From Candidatus Krumholzibacteriia bacterium (GTDB lineage: Bacteria > Krumholzibacteriota > Krumholzibacteriia > LZORAL124-64-63): DNA of 8,097 nucleotides. The notes under the pieces were generated by a model that saw only the letters and a program-made list of their open reading frames with translations, searched no databases and was not told where the DNA came from. The stretch covers positions 1 through 8,097 of the forward strand of contig JACZKN010000364.1 in assembly GCA_014859985.1 (NCBI GenBank), in the 5' to 3' direction. A program made the position numbers and the translations under genes. This document shows, piece by piece, positions 5,352 to 8,097 of the stretch (position 1 is its first letter; every line of letters begins with the position of its first letter).

Positions 5352-6842
5352 CTACGGCGCGCCCTCGCGCGCGGCCACCTGCTGCTCCAGCTCCGCCGCG
5401 GCGGCGCGGGCGGGGAAGTCCGCATCGGCCTTGGCCACGCTCCACGCGAGCTGGTCCAGGGCCTGGCGCGCCTCGCCCACCCGGCCCAGGTCCAGGAAGC
5501 AGCGCACCGCCAGCACCAGCACGTTCAGGGAGCGGGGATTGGCCGCGAGGATGGGCTCGATCACGGCCAGGGCCTCGGCGGGCCGCTCGTCCGCCCGCAG
5601 CGCCGTGGCCAGGCGGTAGCGGTCGAACCAGGTCTCGTGGAAGGGCCGCTCGCCGTCGATGAGGTCCACGACGCGCTGCCACAGCCGGGCCGCCGTCGCC
5701 GGGTCGTCGGCCACGTCGGCGACCAGGGCGTCGAATTGCCGGTCCGCGTAGTCGATGTGCAGCCGCGACTCGAGGCTCTTGCCGTAGATCTCGCCGCTGC
5801 GCCAGACCCCCAGGCAGGAGTCCATCACGGCCTGGCCCTCCTGCGCCCTGCCCGCGTAGGCCAGCCCCATGGCCCGGTAGAACCCCGTGGTGGCGTCGTC
5901 GGGGTAGCGGGCCACGATCCCGGCGGTCAGCTGCCGCAGTTCGTCCTCCAGGCCGTTGACCACGTAGGTGCCCACCATCTCGCGGTCGACGTGCTTCTCC
6001 AGTTCGCTGCCGGCGACCAGGCCGCGCACCTTCTCCAGGATCTCCCGGCCCGTGCGGATCTGCCCGCGCGCCAGGTAGACGCGCCCCAGGTTGATCATCG
6101 AATGGAAGAAATCGGGCTGCATCTTCAGGGCGGCGCGGAATTCCTCCTCCGCCTCCTCGTAGCGGCCGATGGTCATCAGGACCTCGCCCAGGGAGTCGTG
6201 GGGGTTGGCCAGGTCCGGCGCCAGGAAGGCGTACTTCTGCATGTACTCGATGGCCTGGTCGTAGTCGCCCCGGTGCAGCTCGAGGTAGCCCAGCATGTTG
6301 TAGCTGTTGGCGAAGCTGGGCTCGATCTCCAGGATGCGCAGCCAGGCCTGCTCCTGGGCCTCGAGGTCGCCCTCGCGCTGGGTCTCGCCCGCCTGGGCCA
6401 CCAGCACGTGGATGTTGCGGGGCATCTCCTGCTTGAGCCGGTCCAGCAGCGAGTCGCGCAGGGCGAAGGCCCGCGAGCCCATGAACGAACTGAGGCGCAG
6501 CTCGGCCAGCATGCGGCGGTCATCGTCGGCGATCAGCAGCGCCAGGCTGTCGGCCCGGGCCAGTTCGGCCTTGTACTCGGCGCTGCGGCCCAGCCGGGCC
6601 AGGGCCATGGCGCGGGCGATGGCCGCCTCGGCCAGGGAGGGGTCCAGCTCCAGGGCGCGGCCGAGCTTGTCGACGGCGGCCTCCAGGCGAAAGGCGTTGG
6701 CGTCCTCGGTGCCTTCGGTGCAGAGCAGGGCAGCCTCGGGGTCGGCGGACAGGGCCGTGCCCCCGCCCTCGCCACCGGTCAGCACCACGCCCAGGCCGAT
6801 CAGCAGCAGGGCGGCCAGCAGGCCCATGATCATCCACTTCAC
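5352..6842 (-). CDS. Membrane-anchored tetratricopeptide repeat protein
   Basis: This protein of 496 residues starts at GTG 6842-6840, chosen because GGAGG lies 7 nt upstream; a further in-frame GTG at 6884 lacks that support. The N-terminus is a signal anchor or uncleaved signal peptide: two charged/polar residues, then a hydrophobic run at 3-21 (WMIMGLLAALLLIGLGVVL) followed by a Gly-rich linker. There is no lipobox cysteine. The rest, probably periplasmic, is helical TPR solenoid: one unit around 48-75, a clear tandem block at 144-275 (including NSYNMLGYLELHRGDYDQAI, 179-198, and PHDSLGEVLMTIGRYEEAEE, 214-233), and further repeats near 412-470. No catalytic motif is seen, so a scaffold or protein-interaction role is inferred. 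It follows the PP2C phosphatase gene by 129 bp on the same strand and may act with it. Repeat type is certain; partners are unknown. Confidence 0.85.
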   Translation of the reverse strand: MKWMIMGLLAALLLIGLGVVLTGGEGGGTALSADPEAALLCTEGTEDANAFRLEAAVDKLGRALELDPSLAEAAIARAMALARLGRSAEYKAELARADSLALLIADDDRRMLAELRLSSFMGSRAFALRDSLLDRLKQEMPRNIHVLVAQAGETQREGDLEAQEQAWLRILEIEPSFANSYNMLGYLELHRGDYDQAIEYMQKYAFLAPDLANPHDSLGEVLMTIGRYEEAEEEFRAALKMQPDFFHSMINLGRVYLARGQIRTGREILEKVRGLVAGSELEKHVDREMVGTYVVNGLEDELRQLTAGIVARYPDDATTGFYRAMGLAYAGRAQEGQAVMDSCLGVWRSGEIYGKSLESRLHIDYADRQFDALVADVADDPATAARLWQRVVDLIDGERPFHETWFDRYRLATALRADERPAEALAVIEPILAANPRSLNVLVLAVRCFLDLGRVGEARQALDQLAWSVAKADADFPARAAAAELEQQVAAREGAP

Positions 6843-6971
6843 GCGCGTTCCTCCGGGCAGGGTCCTGCCGGGGGACCCGGCCACCGCCTGGGGGCCGGGA
6901 ACACCGGTTCCTGTTCGTTACGCCGCTTGCCGGCCCCGGGTTGCACCGGTGGCCGGAAATCTTCCGGTTCC
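6843..6971 (-). promoter_or_regulatory. Intergenic leader of the TPR gene with several short palindromes
   Basis: These 129 bp lie between the phosphatase stop and the TPR start. They contain CCGGAA-ATC-TTCCGG (6953-6967, 6-bp perfect stem) just past the phosphatase stop, the palindrome CACCGGTG (6944-6951), GGAAC-ACCG-GTTCC (6898-6911), and a bulged GGCAG/CTGCC hairpin (about 6853-6873) abutting the Shine-Dalgarno GGAGG (6850-6854). GGAACCGG occurs twice in this strand's sense, 60 bp apart (6964-6971 and 6904-6911). There is no T-run, so a standard intrinsic terminator is not supported. No confident promoter hexamers are seen. Confidence 0.4.
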
Positions 6972-8097
6972 TCAGGGTCCGCCCGCTTCGGCCAGCACCT
7001 CGACGGCCTCGGCGGCGATCTTCACGCACACCATGGTGATGTCGTCGTCGGCGTCCTTGCGGCCGCTGAAGTCCCGCAGCCGCCGGTGCACCTCGGCGAA
7101 GATGTCCCCCGCGGGCGCGTGGCTGTGCGCCCGCAGCAGGTCGTTCAGGCGGTCCTCGCCGTAGTCCTCGTCGCCGTCGCGGCCCTTGGTTTCAGTCAGG
7201 CCGTCGGTGTACATGAACAGCAGGTCGCCCGGTTCCAGCTGCACCTCCTCCTCCTCGTAGGTGCCGAAGTCGAAGGCGCCCAGGGGCAGGCCGCCCTTCT
7301 CCAGCAGCTGCACGGTCCCGTCGGCCCGCATGATCACCGGGGCGTTGTGGCCGCCGGAACTGTAGCGCAGCCGCCGGGTGACGGGATCGAACAGGGCCAG
7401 GAAGAGGGTGGCGAAGTGCTGCGGATCGGTGCTGGCGTGGATCTGCTTGTTGATGCGCGCGAGCACCTCGGCCGGCGACTCGCAGGTGTCGCACTGGGCC
7501 CGCAGCGCGGCCTGGATGTTCGAGGCCAGGATGGAGGCGGGCATGCCCTTGCCGCTGACGTCGGCGATGACGATGCCCAGGCGCCCGTCCTCCCGCTCGA
7601 TCACGTCGTAGTAGTCGCCCGAGACCAGCTTGCTCGAGATGTTGACCGCCTCGATCTCGATGCCCGTGTAGGAGGGGATCCGGCGCGGCAGCAGCCGGGC
7701 CTGGATCTGGCGGGCCATGGCCATCTCCTCCTCGAGCTTCTGCTTGGCCACCTCCTCCTCGTAGAGGCGCGCGTTCTCCACCTGCAGCGCTACCTGGCCG
7801 GCGACGATGGTCAAAAGCTGCAGCTCGTACACGGCCCAGTCCTCGTCCCCGGGGTGGCCCGGCAGGGCCAGCAGGCCCACCAGGCGGCCCTGGGCCACCA
7901 GCGGCACCACCAGCTGGACCCCGTGCTCGACCAGGACGAACTGTTCCCGGGCGCGGGCCTTCAGTTCGGCCTGCTCCCGGGTGATGGTCTGGCGCATCTC
8001 GATCTCGAAGGCGTCGCCGGGGTCGGCCCAGAAGGGCTCGCTCTGCTGCTCGAGCAGCGGGGCCAGGGCGGCCAGATGCAGGCGTTCGGGCCAGGCG
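6972..8097 (-). CDS. GAF-domain PP2C/SpoIIE-type protein phosphatase (5' end outside window)
   Basis: The reading frame stays open to the right edge, so the N-terminus is missing; 374 residues are visible and numbered here from the edge. Residues 1 to about 105 look like the end of a GAF sensor domain (VVPLVAQGRLVGLLALPG, 63-80, and LLTIVAGQVALQVENARLYE, 94-113). A helical coiled-coil linker follows (about 106-137), ending in QARLLPRRIP, the typical entry to RsbU-like phosphatases. The SpoIIE/PP2C domain has its metal-binding motifs intact: SGDYYD (159-164), IADVSGKG (177-184), SSGGHNAP (246-253), YTDGLTET (296-303) and DADDDITMV (348-356). Such proteins dephosphorylate Ser/Thr, classically on anti-sigma-factor antagonists in partner-switching pathways; whether that holds here cannot be seen, as no STAS or anti-sigma gene is in the window. 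An internal ATG at 7997 would cut the GAF domain and is not the true start. Confidence 0.92.
   Translation of the reverse strand, partial: AWPERLHLAALAPLLEQQSEPFWADPGDAFEIEMRQTITREQAELKARAREQFVLVEHGVQLVVPLVAQGRLVGLLALPGHPGDEDWAVYELQLLTIVAGQVALQVENARLYEEEVAKQKLEEEMAMARQIQARLLPRRIPSYTGIEIEAVNISSKLVSGDYYDVIEREDGRLGIVIADVSGKGMPASILASNIQAALRAQCDTCESPAEVLARINKQIHASTDPQHFATLFLALFDPVTRRLRYSSGGHNAPVIMRADGTVQLLEKGGLPLGAFDFGTYEEEEVQLEPGDLLFMYTDGLTETKGRDGDEDYGEDRLNDLLRAHSHAPAGDIFAEVHRRLRDFSGRKDADDDITMVCVKIAAEAVEVLAEAGGP

Noticed and set aside
4136..5425. A 429-codon open frame on the minus strand opposite the dehydrogenase-like gene
   Set aside because: The same bias effect applies: it crosses the convergent junction and has no domain signature or plausible ribosome-binding site.

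Overview
The window is a gene-dense, very GC-rich stretch of bacterial chromosome with strong G/C preference at third codon positions and short intergenic gaps. It carries seven protein-coding genes and no RNA genes, insertion sequences or CRISPR arrays that I can see. The mix (a DUF116 protein, a small TrmH-type methylase, a glycosyltransferase fused to a TPR-bearing tail, an HAD-IG 5'-nucleotidase, an archaeal-type glyceraldehyde-phosphate dehydrogenase homologue, a membrane-anchored TPR protein and a GAF/PP2C phosphatase) suggests a deep-branching, Gram-negative, GC-rich lineage such as Krumholzibacteriota, Eisenbacteria or a relative. That placement is an impression from protein style, not a proof.

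Layout. On the minus strand at the left, a TrmH/SpoU-family RNA methylase (1106 to 612) is followed after 13 bp by a cysteine-rich DUF116 protein (598 to 2), forming a two-gene unit. A 241-bp divergent intergenic region (1107-1347) follows. It holds an AT-rich core and a striking 25-bp inverted repeat (23 of 25 positions match, arms 1109-1133 and 1210-1234); the left arm contains the Shine-Dalgarno sequence of the methylase gene. Rightward from it run three genes that are probably one operon: the glycosyltransferase/TPR protein (1348-2763), the HAD-IG 5'-nucleotidase (2832-4241) and the type II GAPDH-like oxidoreductase (4262-5338).

The right third is on the minus strand and converges on that operon with only a 13-bp gap. 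A GAF plus SpoIIE/RsbU-type PP2C phosphatase, cut by the window's right edge (8097 to 6972), is followed after 129 bp by a TPR protein with an N-terminal membrane segment (6842 to 5352, starting at GTG).

How the genes may work together. The right-hand pair looks like signalling: a Ser/Thr phosphatase with a sensory GAF domain and a membrane-tethered TPR scaffold. The central operon joins a sugar transferase, a nucleotide-monophosphate phosphatase and an NAD(P)-dependent aldehyde dehydrogenase-like enzyme. Their shared pathway cannot be read from the sequence. The most unusual items are the inverted repeat shared by the two divergent leaders, and the archaeal-style dehydrogenase with an altered active-site signature sitting directly behind a eukaryote-like cN-II-type nucleotidase.
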